From: Apostichopus japonicus
Lineage: Eukaryota > Echinodermata > Holothuroidea > Aspidochirotida > Stichopodidae
Direction: 5' to 3'
NCBI RefSeq assembly: GCF_037975245.1
Contig: NC_092575.1
Location: forward strand, 21,839,841-21,903,840
DNA: 64,000 bases
A program made the position numbers and the translations under genes. Below are positions 47,625-62,300 of this stretch, in pieces. Below the pieces are notes generated by a model. That model ran no database searches. It had not been told where the DNA came from and worked only from the letters and a program-made list of their open reading frames with translations. The stretch's first letter is position 1. The number at the start of each line of letters is the position of its first letter.

Positions 47625-49638
47625 ATGTCTCAAAGGTTCGACGATAATTCAGAGGAAATAGAATTGCGCCTTCTTGCTCTTCGTCGAGTTTTTGATGACA
47701 GCGAAAATAGCGATGATGAAGAAGAAGAAGCATTTGGTTTGCAACCATACCAATTCGAGCCAGGGGCAGTTGCGAGAGGTGGTGCAGAAGGAGATTTGGG
47801 AGACGAAGCTCCGGCAGTTCCTGACGTTAATAGGCTCCAAATTGACGTAAATGAATGGTCAGTACATGATTTAATGTATTTTGTTTAAGTGTTCCACATT
47901 TATATGTTTCTTATGAAAAAAGATAACCTATATTATCGAGTCGTTCCGTTCATTTCCCGCAACTACTACAGGCTACTACTACTAGTACTACATCTAGTAA
48001 TGCAGTTACTGTACAACGTACAAGTTCTGTTTGATGTAGCGTAGGGCATATTCAATGAAATTATCATAGGACAAAGCAGTATCATTTTGACAGGAAATAA
48101 ACGGATACGAAAATTAGTTCAGGTAAAATATAACAAGTAATTTGACAATGCAAAATTATTTAATCTAACAGTAGGCCTAGGCTAGGCTCATACTGGAAAT
48201 TTCTGCACTCAATATTTTCTACATCATCTATTTACGTTGCGCACTTGCGCCTACCATTCCCAGCAGAAAATAGGAATACTGAATTCATTACGTCTCTTGG
48301 AAAAAAATGACTTTCAGTTCTTTCCAATCTAAGGCCTACATTTTGTATGGGATTGTGGTACAAACCAATAAACATATTACATAGTGTCAATTATTGTCTA
48401 TCCCTAACCAGTCTTTCAAAACTTGTTGATGCGGTTACAAAATGGTCTCATATTTGGTGTCGTGTGAACTACATGAAAGCCATTTTTTTCTATGCCATTT
48501 ATGTTTACAACTTCAATTTGCAGGTGCACCTGTGAGAATTGTACTGCAATGCCAACAGCAATAGAATGCAAGTTTTGCAGGGAAATTGAAGAATTGAAAA
48601 ACAAAGTGGACAGCCTAGAGGATGATAGTGTGCGGTGCATAATCCAACACCCAGGCTTTTAGAGTGTATGTCTGGACATATATGTTATTGAAACAGCATA
48701 TTATGACTACCAGCAACAATATGGACAGCTGCAAGAAGAAGATTTACACATGTAAGTATAAGGTAGTGTACCTACATAATTATAAAACCTTTAAGCAAAG
48801 TAGGGTATTAAATGATTTGGTGAAAAAAATATGTGAAGACAACATTTTAGCAGGATTTACAGAATCTACAATTGCCAGATATGTCTGTAAATCAGATTGG
48901 AAATAATTTGTTTCATATTTATTTCAAATTTGTAATGTAATATGAAAGAAAGGTGAATACCATCAAACTATTAGGCCCATAAAGCCGATGCTATTCCCTG
49001 TTTTCAATGATGCAAGTGACATAATGTTGTTTGTGCATGGACAGAACACAGATGACTCAGACAATGAAGTAAACTCAGAGCCTCTTGCTTGCAAGACCGA
49101 CTCATCAACTGAATACAGTACCTACCTGTACGGCTGTACCTGGAAAAGGGAATAGCATTTGCATACATGTAAGTGCAGAGAAAATGGGTCATTTCCCCAC
49201 TCTTCAGTGTCTGCACCTTTGTGGGGAGTGGTTGAAAAACTCTACAAAGAAGTTAGAAATAAATCCTGTAAAAAAGTGAAACACTCCTTTTTGAGTTTTC
49301 AATCCATTTGCCCAATAGTGGATTAATTTTTTCACAATGTATTGTTTTGCTTCCAAATCTTATATGCAGATTTTGGTTCGTTGCCTATTGGAAACATTCA
49401 ATTCAATGGGATTGATTCAGTGTTTTGTTATGATGCATTTTCTTATATTTTATTATTTCCTTTTTTTTCTTTCTGACAGGCGTTACAGATATGTTGCTTA
49501 CAGGCAACTAGTCAGGTGGTGTTGGGGATATCTTGGAAAAAACACAGGTTGACCATTCCTGCTTGTGCAGTTACAAAGATTAGGGAGTTCTCCCCTTCAG
49601 CTGAGTATGTGGGGTTCCAGTACCCAGAACTGGACTAA
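47625..49638 (+). pseudogene. P2X7 receptor cytoplasmic-domain-like gene, broken
   Basis: Exon 47625-47857 encodes an acidic start (SDDEEEEAFGLQPYQFEP), then phase-2 splicing to 48524-48751 (CTCENCTAMPTAIECKFC, CIIQHPGF, then CLDIYVIETAYYDYQQQYG) and to 49480-49638 (RYRYVAYRQLVRWCWGYLG, IPACAVTKIREFSP, EYVGFQYPELD, TAA). The WCxCxxC, C-HPGF, AYR-xVRW and IP-CA--IR blocks are those of the cysteine-rich P2X7 C-terminal domain that occurs as stand-alone proteins in many invertebrates. It has a stop in frame (TAG at 48,660, where Glu is expected) and a one-base deletion near 49,540 in an A run. There are no channel helices. It sits inside the TTAA-flanked element. Confidence 0.75.
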
Positions 49639-51309
49639 TTACCGCTTGCCGACACAGGGACAAATATCGTCAGCATGAAGCATCGCTTAAATGGCATTGA
49701 GATTTGATGGCTTTAATTTTGCAATGTTCCCATGAAAGAAATATTCACGTTATTTCGTTTGTATAAATATAAATTGGTGAAAACTCCATTTCTGTATGTT
49801 ATACAAAAAACTACATAAAAAGTGAATGAATTTAAAATAATGAAGAAAATAAATTATTTCCTTGTCATATGTTTCTTATTTGATTGATAAAAGCCATCCA
49901 CATTAAAAATCCATTTCTTTCAAACTTTGTTACATTTCTGGTGATGGTAATAGTCTCTTTCTAAAGCACGCATTCCAATCTTCAACAAGAGTTTTATGAA
50001 GTGATTTTCATAATACATCCCAAACAGCCATCATCCTGAGACTAGATGCTGAAAAACCTATATGCAGATGTAGCCGGCCAAAAACACAGTGACCAGGCAA
50101 AACCATATTTTTAGGTTTGGAAAATTTCAAGTGGCACCTTCCCATGAGGGTAGGGTCGGTTTACTCTGAGATCCTGGGGACAACTTGAAAAGGCGGAATG
50201 CTCACACACAAAAATAAACATATTAAGGCAAAATAATGGGTTTACTATGCACATGAATCGTGTATTAAAAGCAATGAGGTCACTTAAGAGCTGTTATACG
50301 TCTCATAAGAAATCCACTGAACTTATAGGTAATACGGGTCCTCTCCTCTAACACTGTTGTTATTATAAGAAATTATCTTGATCTTGTGCACAACCATCTC
50401 AACTTATCCTTCCTCTGTTCTCCTATTACTATGCAAACTTGGCTTATAGTATCTTCCCTTAACTTTGTCCCCTACTATCATACCCTATTCATTCCATCCC
50501 ATAATTCCTAAAATACATCCCATAATTAAAAGAAAACATCCCATATTTGTAAGACAACATCCCATATTTTAGTGTATTGAAACTGACGCATGACCACCTT
50601 AAACCAATCAAACACAAAAGTTGATCATTGAATATTCATAAATCGTTTTTTAAAGACAGGTTTTTAAAGAGAAAGGTCACACAGGACCACCTGACCACAA
50701 ACTGTTGCCCTGTAGCAGTTAGCAATAAAAGTGAAAATTTTGGGAAACCCTCAGTCTACCAATGTTATTCTTAATCATTGTCAAATGAATAAAACAAAGT
50801 AAGAAATGAAAGGAAATGATCAAATGAATAAAAACAAAAATAGGAAAGTGATAAACATAAACAACAACAAAAAATCATTAACTAGGCTTTGCTATGGTTA
50901 CACAGGCAGTATCTTGCTTGTAAAGTATTGTGACCTCAGTTATCAAAATTTATATGCAACTGAATACTTAAATTTTATAATAAAAGTAGAAAAAATGCAT
51001 ATCAACAACCCTTCCCTACTGTTGACTGGTTTTCTTGAGCCTGGACATCTGCCTCTCTAGAGCATCTTGCTTGGTTGATTTGCTGATACCGACTTGACTT
51101 GCTGTAGGGATATGCCTAACGTCATGCTTAGGCCTAGTAATACTGCTAATGGAGTTTGGATAGAAAATAACTGTAGCTTCGTATTTTTTCGTGAAACTGG
51201 CTCTTGCCGTAGGTTGTCATGGTGAAATCGTGTATTTCTTAGGGATTTCCGAACCTCGCAATACTGACTATAGTACTTGTAGTGCTTACGGGTGGCTCCC
51301 CGAGATCGG

Positions 51310-51610
51310 TCGTTTGTTTCCGTTTGATTGTGGGATACTTTCCGGGCAGGAGTACCCTTCCCCGACTCCCGTCAAGTCCAAATCGTGACTTTAATTCATG
51401 CGTTGAATCGAAACAATCTTACTTCTTAGTGGTTCAAAACGGTCACTACATATATAGCTATAGTCTGAACACGCAAAATCATACTGAGTGTTGTGCACAA
51501 TCTGAGTCCATATTCTACTGATTTTCGAATCCTTCGGATATCTATGAAGACCGATTCCTTCCCATTTGGTGTTGCTGCAACCACCAACAACACACCGAAC
51601 CGGCAGTTTT
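51310..51610 (-). pseudogene. THAP zinc-finger relic of a transposase
   Basis: Minus strand from about 51,605: CVVGGCSNTKWEGIGLHRYP, KDSKISRIWTQIV, YICSDRFEP, then a frameshift and VLLPGKYPTIKRK. This follows the THAP (C2CH) pattern CxxxxC, HRYP, W, CS-x-F and the closing PT motif. Its place just inside one terminal repeat, pointing inward, suits the N-terminus of a Kolobok transposase. No catalytic core could be recognised between 49,700 and 51,200. Confidence 0.65.
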
Positions 51611-51928
51611 GCTCGAAAAATTGGAATAACTGAACAAAATTCATTTTCGTAAAGACTAGCACTTGTTTACCTCGGAACGTATATAGGCTTATGTACCGCG
51701 TCCCGACGCCGTGTACAGACAGTGCATGTCATACTAAACATCGTTCATGCAATGACGTCATTGAGTCTGAAGGTTAAACTGCTTATTTTTCGAGCAACGG
51801 TGGGACGTATTTTTTGATATTTTCTACACGAAAATAACGGTTTTTTAACAAAAAAGTTATATATTTGTCTATCAAATTGTCCAAGTATTTCATTTCAATG
51901 AGTGACATATGACCATGTCATGACCTCT

Positions 51929-53185
51929 TTAAGGGATTATCCTTACATGTATTGTAAAAGAAGAACTATGAGGATATAGTCAACTTTGCTTCTCCTTTAC
52001 AGTCCGTATGCGATAAAGAATGTTCTTCCTCATGTGGTTCGTCTAATTTTCATCTCCACAAATTCATATTACAGTAAACATACTCAGATGAGAAAATATT
52101 TTCTCCACTTGCTCCGTAATCTTCATGTAAGTTTTCACCCGTGCAAGAAAAATAGCAACTACAATATTAGAAATATGAGCAGATTTGAGGCCAACATATA
52201 AATCACCATCTACTCCTGTGCCTGTCAGCGCTGTTAAATGTAGTAAAGCCATCGTTATCGTTGTCGCGAGTGCTGAATACTTCCCTTGATTGCAGGAGAG
52301 AGCATTACTTGGATAATGAAATGATCAATTTAATTGTAATCATGGCCATAGGAATGAAACTTAGGCATTATTTAAAGGACAGTGACCAGCAAATGAGATT
52401 ATGAAACATTACCTATTCGCATAATATAGAAGAACGTTGTCAACCAGAAAATTGTATAGTCTACTACTGCTGACATAAATTGCCATGTTCAACAGAGATC
52501 TTCTTTATGTACGTGAGTAATCCAAGGAAACATATCATATCAGATCAGAGAGGACCAGTATGTGGCAACATTGTCAAAAAATATTAAAATAAATGTTATT
52601 CACATTTATTGTCTTAACACATTTGTTGAATTGTGTCAGATAATTTGACATGACCTGGCGATAAATGACTTGTAACTTACACTTACTTGGCTTTTAACAT
52701 TACTATAGAGTAGAGTCAGTAGACGATACCAATATGCCCAGTGCACCTCTGGACTATAGAATATTACGATCTACCAGTTGGCATATAATACACGTTCAGA
52801 AATTAAGTTAGTTTTAGTTTCTTAAACTCAATTAATCAGCACTGGCAACAGGAACAACAAGAGCGAACCACAAATTAACCTGTTATGCGTAGTCCGCTAT
52901 AACCAGACAACACATTCCTATTTTGAGAGGAGCTATCTTAGAATTTGTGGGTGTAGATTCAGTGGTCAAAATACGCTGACACATCAAAAGGAAAGGGTTG
53001 TTCATAATGGAATTCATCAATGCCCCGGACGCTCCAAATACAGTAACTATTGTTTTGTTTTTTCTTATATTTTATTCTAATGATTAAATGGTACAGGTCG
53101 TGAATGTAAAAACTCATCAATCCCTTTCAGTCTATGGCTTGTGATACTCGTATGTTATAAAATATAATGAAAAAACAAAGGTAGT
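51929..53185. other. Intergenic region right of the Kolobok-like element
   Basis: AT-rich unique sequence. I see no exon, tRNA or repeat that can be supported between 51,933 and 53,185. Confidence 0.5.
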
Positions 53186-53248
53186 TAAGGCTTCGTAGAT
53201 TAAAATTGCGTTTGAAAATTTGGTTACAACATGACTTCCAAACACGGC
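53186..53248. repeat. Dispersed repeat at the left edge of duplicated segment B
   Basis: Second copy of the 64-bp repeat at 10,765-10,828 (TGGTTACAACATGACTTCCA). It stops where homology with 15,764 begins. Confidence 0.65.
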
Positions 53249-54275
53249 AAGTACCATATGTCACTGGAGATCAGGGATTCTCAATAAACCCGATCCGCGA
53301 GAGATGTCAACCGGTTCCGCGACACAATTGGCATACAATTTTCACCAATAAGGTGTGAAGGCAAGGCATTACGTAATGCTGTTCAAAATAAGTTTACAGT
53401 GTTTCTCGTTAAAGCTTCTGCCCTGTACATGTTTAATAGTACTACTGACCCTGATCATTGGTATAAATCGAAATGCTGGACAATTATGTTTAGAAATCAG
53501 CACAATTTGCACGTATGGGCCAAGAAGTGTTCATACTGTTTGTTTCTTTATAACGCTATGAACTGTATCACCTAGCCACGCATGATATATTACAAATATA
53601 GTTTTCAGTGTTAAGGACTGAAAAGGAAGAAAAGCAATGGTGATGATGTACGATCATATCCTCGTATTGAGGGAGCGCTGTTACAAATCTGTGCAAGCAA
53701 GTTAGCAAGTGTCTGTCTAAGGTGGCATACTCCTATTAGAGTCTCTATCAAACCGCCCGGATGTTCTCCTTCAGGAAAATTGCCAAAATGCAGTAGGATT
53801 TTTTTTTTGATACGTTATCAATCAGGATCTGGTGTCTTGTGGCTTGGATGTTGAAGAACTTGAATGGAAGTACATGTGGTGCAAAACATAGGTCAATTGA
53901 GGCACTTTTAGACCCTTTTAGGCCTCCCAGGAGCAGCGTACGATAATTGTTAACTATACTGACTGAGTGGAGAGGTTTGTTTACAAGTCACGAATATTTC
54001 AGGCACTGATAGCAAAACGCTACATGTTCATGATACGGATATTGATGGTGCTTTGAAATGCAAACTTGTCAGCTATCCAGTGATGGGTAGCCTTTAGCTA
54101 GTGAGAACTACTGTGTAAGTCAATAGGGTTATTAATGGGCGTATGCCACCTTAATGTTCACCAATTCCAAAAGGGCAAAAACGTGTGTGTAAATAATGAG
54201 AACCATCATGTGCGGTTGATTTTGTACATAAAAGACCCGAAGCTATGTAAGTAAAGACATACAAATACATTCAAC

Positions 54276-56324
54276 TCATTGTTTGAGTCCATCATCAGTT
54301 TTATGAGGACCTATAGCGTGCTTAGTCAATTTTGAGGAAAGCTCTTCTATGTCAGGACGATTTGATCTTGGATCCGACCAACAGCGTGCCACCTCGATGT
54401 AGCTGAAAAATAATTGATTTTGAGATTTCAAAATAAATAACCTGCCTGACAAACCCTTTTTCTTAGATAAAAATAAACATTGTTTGCGCCTCTTTTTATA
54501 ATCATGATCCATTCATGTTTATTCGGCCATAAGTACTCCTAGTTTGATTCTCAAGATATTGGCAGGTATATAAAGTTACATTAAGCTTCCGGAGCACCTG
54601 TAACTGCAATTTGCAAAGTTTACATCTCTGTAGCGTTAATACTAAAGTAAACTGTACTTACAGAATTTGTGGACACAACTCTGGCTTTGGGAAGACACCA
54701 CTGACGTCATTATGATCACTTCCAGAAGTTATAGGTAGAGCGCCTGTGTAAGGAGACATAGTATGAACCGTTTCTTCAGAGCCACACTGAAGAAACTTAA
54801 CTCTAGAATGCACTGTCTGCGTAAAATGAAAACTTTTCAAATTGATGAACGTATTCTCACCATGTTTTATACTTCCACCATTTGTGGGGTATGGAAATAC
54901 AATTTGATTTCTTGGGGCGGAAATGCGAGAAAGGAAGATCAGAACCGTATGGACTCTTTAATCCGTCAGGCGGGCCGCATAATTGGCAACAGCCAACCCT
55001 CTTACTCATCATGTTATACCCATCTACTCCAACAGAAATTAGACAAGATTTTAAAGGATGCCGACCACCCACTGCATGGACAATTTCAGAATGCAGTGAT
55101 TCCTCGGAGCGGGAGGATGAGGCTGCCGACAGCCAAAACCAATCGTCACCTCTCCTCATTCGTCCCACAGTGCATCAGAACCCATAATCAAAATTACAAT
55201 CGCTAGTGTTCTTGCCCTCTGGTTACACCTCCACTGTTTTTGTCATACTTAGTCTTGCCATTGTTGTACTTTGTAATTTTATTGTCTTATTGTTTTATGT
55301 GAGTCATTTTCCATGTGCTGTATTTTAATGTTATATCCATCTTATTCTGTACATCGAGCATTTAATTACCCGAAATGGGTTTAATAAAGTGAATCTTATC
55401 TTATCTTATCTTATGTCACGTGGCTATAGCCAGTCAATACATATCCAAATACTACTAACTGCAGTACAAATAAATTAAGTTGAGTGAATGTATTCATTAA
55501 ATAATACCCTAACTAAACTCTATTTATTTATTTAAGGAACATATCCCTACCCTGGACAGCATCATTGATTTAATGAATGAATATCTAAATTCTTGACGGA
55601 AACAAACCATTCATATATGTATTAACTTTTCGGATGAGAAGTATTGCATTTGACATTAGTACCAAATTATCACAGTCATTCTTAACAATTAAATATCGTC
55701 AAAGAAAGCGTCTGTTTCGTTACCTTGTGAAAATATTTGCCAGATTGCATATGCTGTTAGCCAAACGTCAGTAGCGGTCGTGTATTCCACTAGACCCTGA
55801 AATTCACTTCGTTCATAAACGGATGTATATACAGACTTCAAGAAAACAAAACAACAGGTTAAACTACCCATCATAATCTTACAAGGATTCTCATAATGTT
55901 TCATTGCAATGTCGGGCCGAACTTTCTTTATAATTGCCCGTTTATACATTTTAACTTCTCTGGTTATTAAATTTGTTCAGCACAAACATTTCACCATAAC
56001 TTTGAAAAAAAGAATGAATGAAACGCAGCTTGAAATCTTGAGAAAGTGCATTTCTTTTTCGACAGAAACATGAACGCTTAATTCAGATATACCAACACAG
56101 TTAAAAAGCAGATAAACCTATAGGCGACTTTACCTCTAAATTTAAGGATTGAGGTTAAAATTGGTTATAAGGACATTTCAAACAACAAACAGTTAATTGC
56201 TTATTCTTGGAACTTTTAATTAGGTGAAATATTCTTATTACACCGTACATTGTATTTCCCAAAATAATAATATATTTATGGTGAGATCTGTAATGTCAAC
56301 ATAAATAAAATGTAGAAACGTATG

Positions 56325-56378
<54 letters not shown>

Positions 56379-59300
56379 GCACTATACAGACGCATAAATC
56401 CTTCATTCGGCAGATAAATATAAAGTTCAGGATAAAAAATACCTTCGTCTTGATGGATTCCAAGAAACATAAAGCATCTTTCCTCAGACAAAAATCAAAT
56501 AACTTGCAAGTTTTGTCATCCGTTAGCAGTATGTTTGCAATGGATAGAGATGGATGAGAAAACTGAAATAGAAAATGGAAGTAGTACTATTAAATGGTGA
56601 AAACTGTTTTGTATAAGGAAGTATAGTCCCATTGGATTGACGCAGACTTGTGACGTCACAAGTGCTGAACATGTTTCTATGCACAAATAAACCTGGATCT
56701 GCATGCGCAAACCTTCCTCATTAGAATTTGCCAAGTTTCAAATGAACAAGTTCTATCCGAACTAGGTATAAATAAATAAACCATGACTATAAACGTACCT
56801 AATCGCGAACTAAACTCATTACTGGACGATGTCGAACTACATTATTCCTGCACATTCTTTCAGGTGAACATATAAAACTCCACTTTTTCGCTAAAAGAAC
56901 AGATTAAGTTATGTTGTACAGAATCACATATCGACATGTGCGGTTGGAATTCCTCACTTAAAGTGACTGTATCAAAACTTGACCATGTGTATACTCTCCA
57001 TGGCTTCTCAATACGCATGTCTTACTCAAAAATCCGTACAGACACATTCCGTAGTAACTTACTATTGCAGTCTGATTCCTCTACGATCGAATAACGAATC
57101 TTTAACCGAATCTTTAAGCTTTTCGCTAAAAGAACCGATGAAGTTCTGTTATGCAGAATCATATATTGTCATTTGTAGTGAAATTCCTCACATAAAGGGA
57201 CTGTGTCAAAACTTTACCATGCGTGTGGTCAAGCTGTGATCCCCTCTATTGCCTCTCCATACGCATGGCTTATTCAGAAATAAGTAAAAATACATTCCGT
57301 AGTAAGTTCATCTTGCAGTTCGATCCCTCTAGGATCGGGTAACGAATCTTTGACCAAGGTATAACATTGGACATCGAATTCAAATATAATGATATGAACA
57401 AATCCGGTACAACAAATTCTGTTGAACGAACAAAATCTTAAAATGAGTTTAAATGAGCTTAGAACCCAACTTACCCCTTGTGATAATATAAACGCCATCC
57501 CTGAAGCAGTTTGAAGTGAAAATTGTAGCAGTTCCTTCACAAGTGTTACCATATCATCTGTTAGACGTTTTTGTAGTTCATAAGCAGACAGCGTCACATG
57601 ATCTTGTAACGTCTCCATCTTAGTGTATGTTTGAATAATGTAAACCTGATCTACATGATGAAGTAACAAAGTTGTCGTATAGTAAAAATATCAATTCAAA
57701 ATACAAAACGCAATTTTACTTTCGATCAGTTATTTTGGGAGTTTTTCTTTCCCTTAAAGTTGGGATACTCGTTGTATTACAGCTTCTTTAAAAAAATACG
57801 TCTATGTAACATACAAGTTTTGAACTTATTAAACTATGGAAAAACGAATTAAGTGGAAAGTTATCAGCAGGATTATAAGTGCGCTCCTAGCATACATTTA
57901 CTAGCATGATGTTACAAGAGCATGCTATACAATATAAGTTCACGGCAATCGCACATTCTTTTTTATATCTGTTCCTCATTCTTTTATCAATTTAAATATA
58001 AACGATGTAATGGCAAAATAAATATAAATTATCACAACGTGGCTAATATTTTTCTCAGATGCATTTCAAATTGTCTTTTTTTTTTAAACATATACTTTTG
58101 TACAGCAAAATAATCAATCCAGCTTTAAATACTGCCTTTTACCCAAATTATTATATATTCCAGCAATGGCAAAGTTATTATAGATTACACCAAAATCATA
58201 CATGTGATAGATAAGGTAACATTTATAAACTTACCGTTCAGATAACAAGATCCAAGGCATTTCAAGATGTGGGGTGACGCTGGTATTTTAGTGTACTCTT
58301 TCGCAAATACATCCCATTTGTGTTGCTGATTATCTGTTTTCGATTCTAGCATATCCAGAAACGATATAGACGGTATAATTCTAGCATAAGTACAGTTCCA
58401 GTGGGAAAACAGCTTACCAATTATGCACAAAGGATACTAACGAAATAATTCAGGAAATTGGAACAAACGAGTTTCCTACATGTGTTGCTTTATCCTACAT
58501 ATTCTTCTCGACTGAATGTAAAGAATCTCCGACTGACCCATTTGCCCGACTGATGATGGGAGGTGGGGGGGGGGGTGGCCCATCTTCCGACACTGACACC
58601 ACGTTGATTCCTTTGCAAAGTGTTGGCCTTTGCACTTATCGTGGATCAGTAGATGAAAGGAGCCCAAAAGACTTTAAACGTCTTAACGAATTTTTATGAT
58701 GACTGCATCTACAGATAGCGTGATGTATACAAATTTGTGGAATTTCTTCTCATATATCAGAGATGATTTCACCTGTTATTGTTAACTATCGTGATAAGGT
58801 GAAACGTTATGGTTCGTGGATATTTTTTCTACCTGAGTTCGCTTTGCGCCTTTTATTAACATGTTCTGTTCACTATCATTTATTATTTTCAAATCAATTA
58901 GATTTTAAATAAATGTTATTAATACAGTCCCACTATGCCTGTAAATGTGGGTTTTAAACACCGGTTTACGTAGCCAACTTACCGGACTCAGTATTATTTA
59001 TAACGAACTTGATAATTACTTACTTGCAGCCTGGCAGATGAACACATATTTCATGGTACCTAGCTTTGCGGAAAACGCCACAAGCCATCTATCAGATATA
59101 TTTCCCTTCGAAAGTTGGGTTATGAAACGAATTTGGTTATCTTTGATTGTTTTCAAATCAAACATTTCATCGTCAATAGCAGAATACTCCTCTGTGAAGG
59201 AAGAACATTCAGCACCACATTGTTATCATGACCTTGGCATACTTCAAATACATTATTTTATTAGATAAAACTGGTTTGTCGAGCTTTGATGTAAATAACA

Positions 59301-62300
59301 TAAATATATCATTCAATTAAAAACGAAAGCATAATTAACTATTAAAACCTTAAATCGATAAAAGTAAAGAATTGTTTCAGTAATAATTGTAAATAATAAT
59401 TGGTATTATTTTTTATTTTATTTCTAACTACATTTCATTTGATTCTTAGATATATTTCATATCGCTTTCATAGATCAATATAGATTAAGGCACACATCTA
59501 CTCAAGTAACAAAATAAACGAAATGAATAAATAAGTGAATAACAATAGAAATGGCAAATAAGGTCTGCAAATGGTTCGATTTGTTTGAAGACCTGGACAG
59601 TTACTCCGTACCATTTGATCATGATGTCAAAACAGGACGTAAGTTATGTTTTCAATAAACTGTATTGTTAGATGAAGCTTACTATATCATACATTGTGTT
59701 ATTGTATTAAAATACATAAACAGATTGGTCAACAATAATATAACCACTGTAATGTGTATTAAATATACTATGAGTAACACATGTTTAACAAAGATATGCA
59801 TACCTTCTTGGTGACTTTCTTTTACAAAGTAGGGGGTCTTTATCTTTCGTTCGTAACTTGTAGAAGCTTGGCGTTGACTTTCTCCATAGTTTCGTCTTCT
59901 CAGTATTCAATCAATTTACGGGGCGTTGGGTGTTTACCAATGAGAAGAGCATTCATAAAATGGCAGAAAGAAAGATGATTGATGGAATGCTTTGGTATAA
60001 TATTTGCGTTGTAGACAAAACAGAATCCCATTTAGTAGTGGAGATATGTTTCTCAGTAAACTGCAGTGTTTGAAAATAAAATACACATTTTCCCACAGTT
60101 CATGTGCGAGATATTGCATTCGTCAATCACTTGGCTCAACCTCGTGGAAAGTGAAGCAATTTTTTCAATATATTTTGTTCTTTCTGTAAAACTCACCCAT
60201 ACGGAGTTTTTATCTTCCGGTCGTAAGGTGCTTTGTGCTTATTTTCTCCAAAATAGCTGCGTCATCGTAGTGTTCCATCAAAATAAGGGAGTCACAGAGT
60301 TTCCAACATTGGTTGAAGTAAACATAAAATGGGATGAAACGAAAAGCGAATTAATCATTGGTTTTACCGCATCGTGTACACGTTCGTTGAGAAGATTATT
60401 AGTATAACACAGTTCTCATCTTTGTCGTCTTTGGGGACGTTCAATGGGGATTCATACATACATGTAATATTTAAGGACCTATATGAGATGATAATTAATA
60501 AGACAAATGGACCTTTAGCAATTATATTTCTTTAATTTTATTCTATGACAGAATTAAACGAACTATATTGAAATTCTTTTACATATGATATTCATGCAAA
60601 TATGTTTGATCATCCGTCAAATGCTCATCAGTGTCAATACTATGATGCCAATGAACTAAAATTTATTTTGACAAGACTGAAAATGACTCATCATTTCTCC
60701 ATGCAAACATAAGAAGCATTGGCAAAAAATTTCGATTCTTTGCTACATTTGTTGGAAACAGTATCTTTCTCCGGTCATTGTATTGACAGAAACCAGGATA
60801 ACTGATAATGACTCAGCAGATTTGTATGATACCCCATGCTATATTTTATTCATAAGGGTATAAACTCTGGTACTGCAGGAGGTGGAGTGGCTCTTTATAT
60901 TTAACAAACGTTTTACCTTTTCTCAAAATAATCAAATCGTCATATTTCTCACACAGAATATTTGTTTGTTGACATTTGTGTATTTCCACATAATTTTGTC
61001 AAAGTCTGGGTTATATATCAGCCACCAAATGATGTACATACTTTTAATAATGAGTTAACAAGGCTAATTTTTACGCACAGTGCCAATAATCGTAATGGTT
61101 TTTACTAAGTTAACGCCGGTGCCTTTCAATCATAAGTACCCGACTTCGGTCCTTTTGCGGCTTTGATAAACCAACGATGGCTTCTTCGCGAGCTCCTGCT
61201 TGCAGGAGGATCTAATATACATACAAACATACTAATGGACTACAACATAAACCTTCTAGACTTTGAAACAGATAGATTTCCTGAAGACTTTTTGAAAACT
61301 TTAAATTCTTCCTCTCTTATTCCAAACATAACAAAACCAACAAGAATCACTCAGACATCCGCCACTCTTAAAGATAACATTTTATATAATGACCTTGGTT
61401 TTCATTCTGGTATTATTTGTGACGACATTAGTGATCATCTGCCCGTTCTTTAAATTCCTGATATGGACGGTATTACAGAAAAAGGTCATACTAATTGGAA
61501 ACATGATACTTCTCCCAAAACTTTGGATAATTATGGACATTGTTTATCAAACTATCATTGGAGTACTATCAAACACAATGATGAATATGAGACATAGGCT
61601 ATAACAGTTTTCTTACCGTTTATCAAAATGTGTTTGCTTTCAACTGCCCATACAAAAAGGTCACATTTAAAGGGAAAAATCCTAAACCATGGATGACAAA
61701 TGCCATTCTCAAATCAATCCATCAGAAAAATTTTTTATGGTTGAAGTATCTCCGAGCGAAAACCGATAAGTCTAAAATTTCTTATGTAAATTACAAGAAT
61801 ATTATGCCAAATAACCTTAAGATCGCAAAAGACATTCCAATTTTTAAGTTAAGCAGCCCATTGTCTGTTAAAAACTATAGACCTATTTATATTTTACCTC
61901 TGTTTTCTAAGGTAATTGAACGTCTTTTTTTTAATCGATTGTTCAACTTTCTAATAATAAACAAAAACATTTTTTCTGGGCAATTCGGGTTTGGTTCTAA
62001 GTAATCACCATACATGACTGTTATTGATCTGGTTGATATGATTTTAAGGGCATTTGACTGTAAAGAGTACGGTATTAGCATTTTCTAGACTTCTCAAAGG
62101 CCTTCGATACAGTTAACCATGAAATTTTAGTTAGAGAAACAAAATTCTTAGGTATTCTAATTGATAAGAACCTGGGCTGGAATTCTCATGTTCAAAGGTT
62201 CCATATCAAGTTCAATATCAAGGAACAGGCATTCTCTAAAGACTAAAATTCCTTTTCCCTTGGCACATTCTGCTATCTTTATATAACACGTTGGTTTAGC

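Larger units (their letters stand above)
47313..51928. mobile_element. Kolobok-like DNA transposon with TTAA target sites and P2X7-like cargo
   Basis: Left end TTAA then AGAGGTCATGACACGGTCAT; the right end reads as the inverted AGAGGTCATGACATGGTCAT then TTAA. The inverted repeats match for roughly 110 bp (47,313-47,424 with 51,812-51,928), and a further subterminal pair (TGACGTCATTGCATGAACGA near 47,498 and its inverse near 51,742) extends the symmetry to about 200 bp. A 4-bp TTAA duplication and a THAP finger (51,310-51,610) are hallmarks of the Kolobok superfamily. Inside lies a broken P2X7-like domain gene on the opposite strand. The middle of the transposase was not found, so this copy is probably non-autonomous or decayed. 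Confidence 0.75.

Noticed and set aside
48664-48906. 80-residue open frame ending ARYVCKSDWK
   Set aside because: Its start overlaps the second exon of the P2X7-like pseudogene out of its own context, and the rest lies in the intron. I could not link the tail to a known family.
59560-59655. Possible conserved plus-strand peptide (DSYSVPFDHDV) present in both duplicated copies (21,430 and 59,590)
   Set aside because: Its similarity is no greater than that of the surrounding duplicated introns, and copy A lacks a start codon and has no matching stop.
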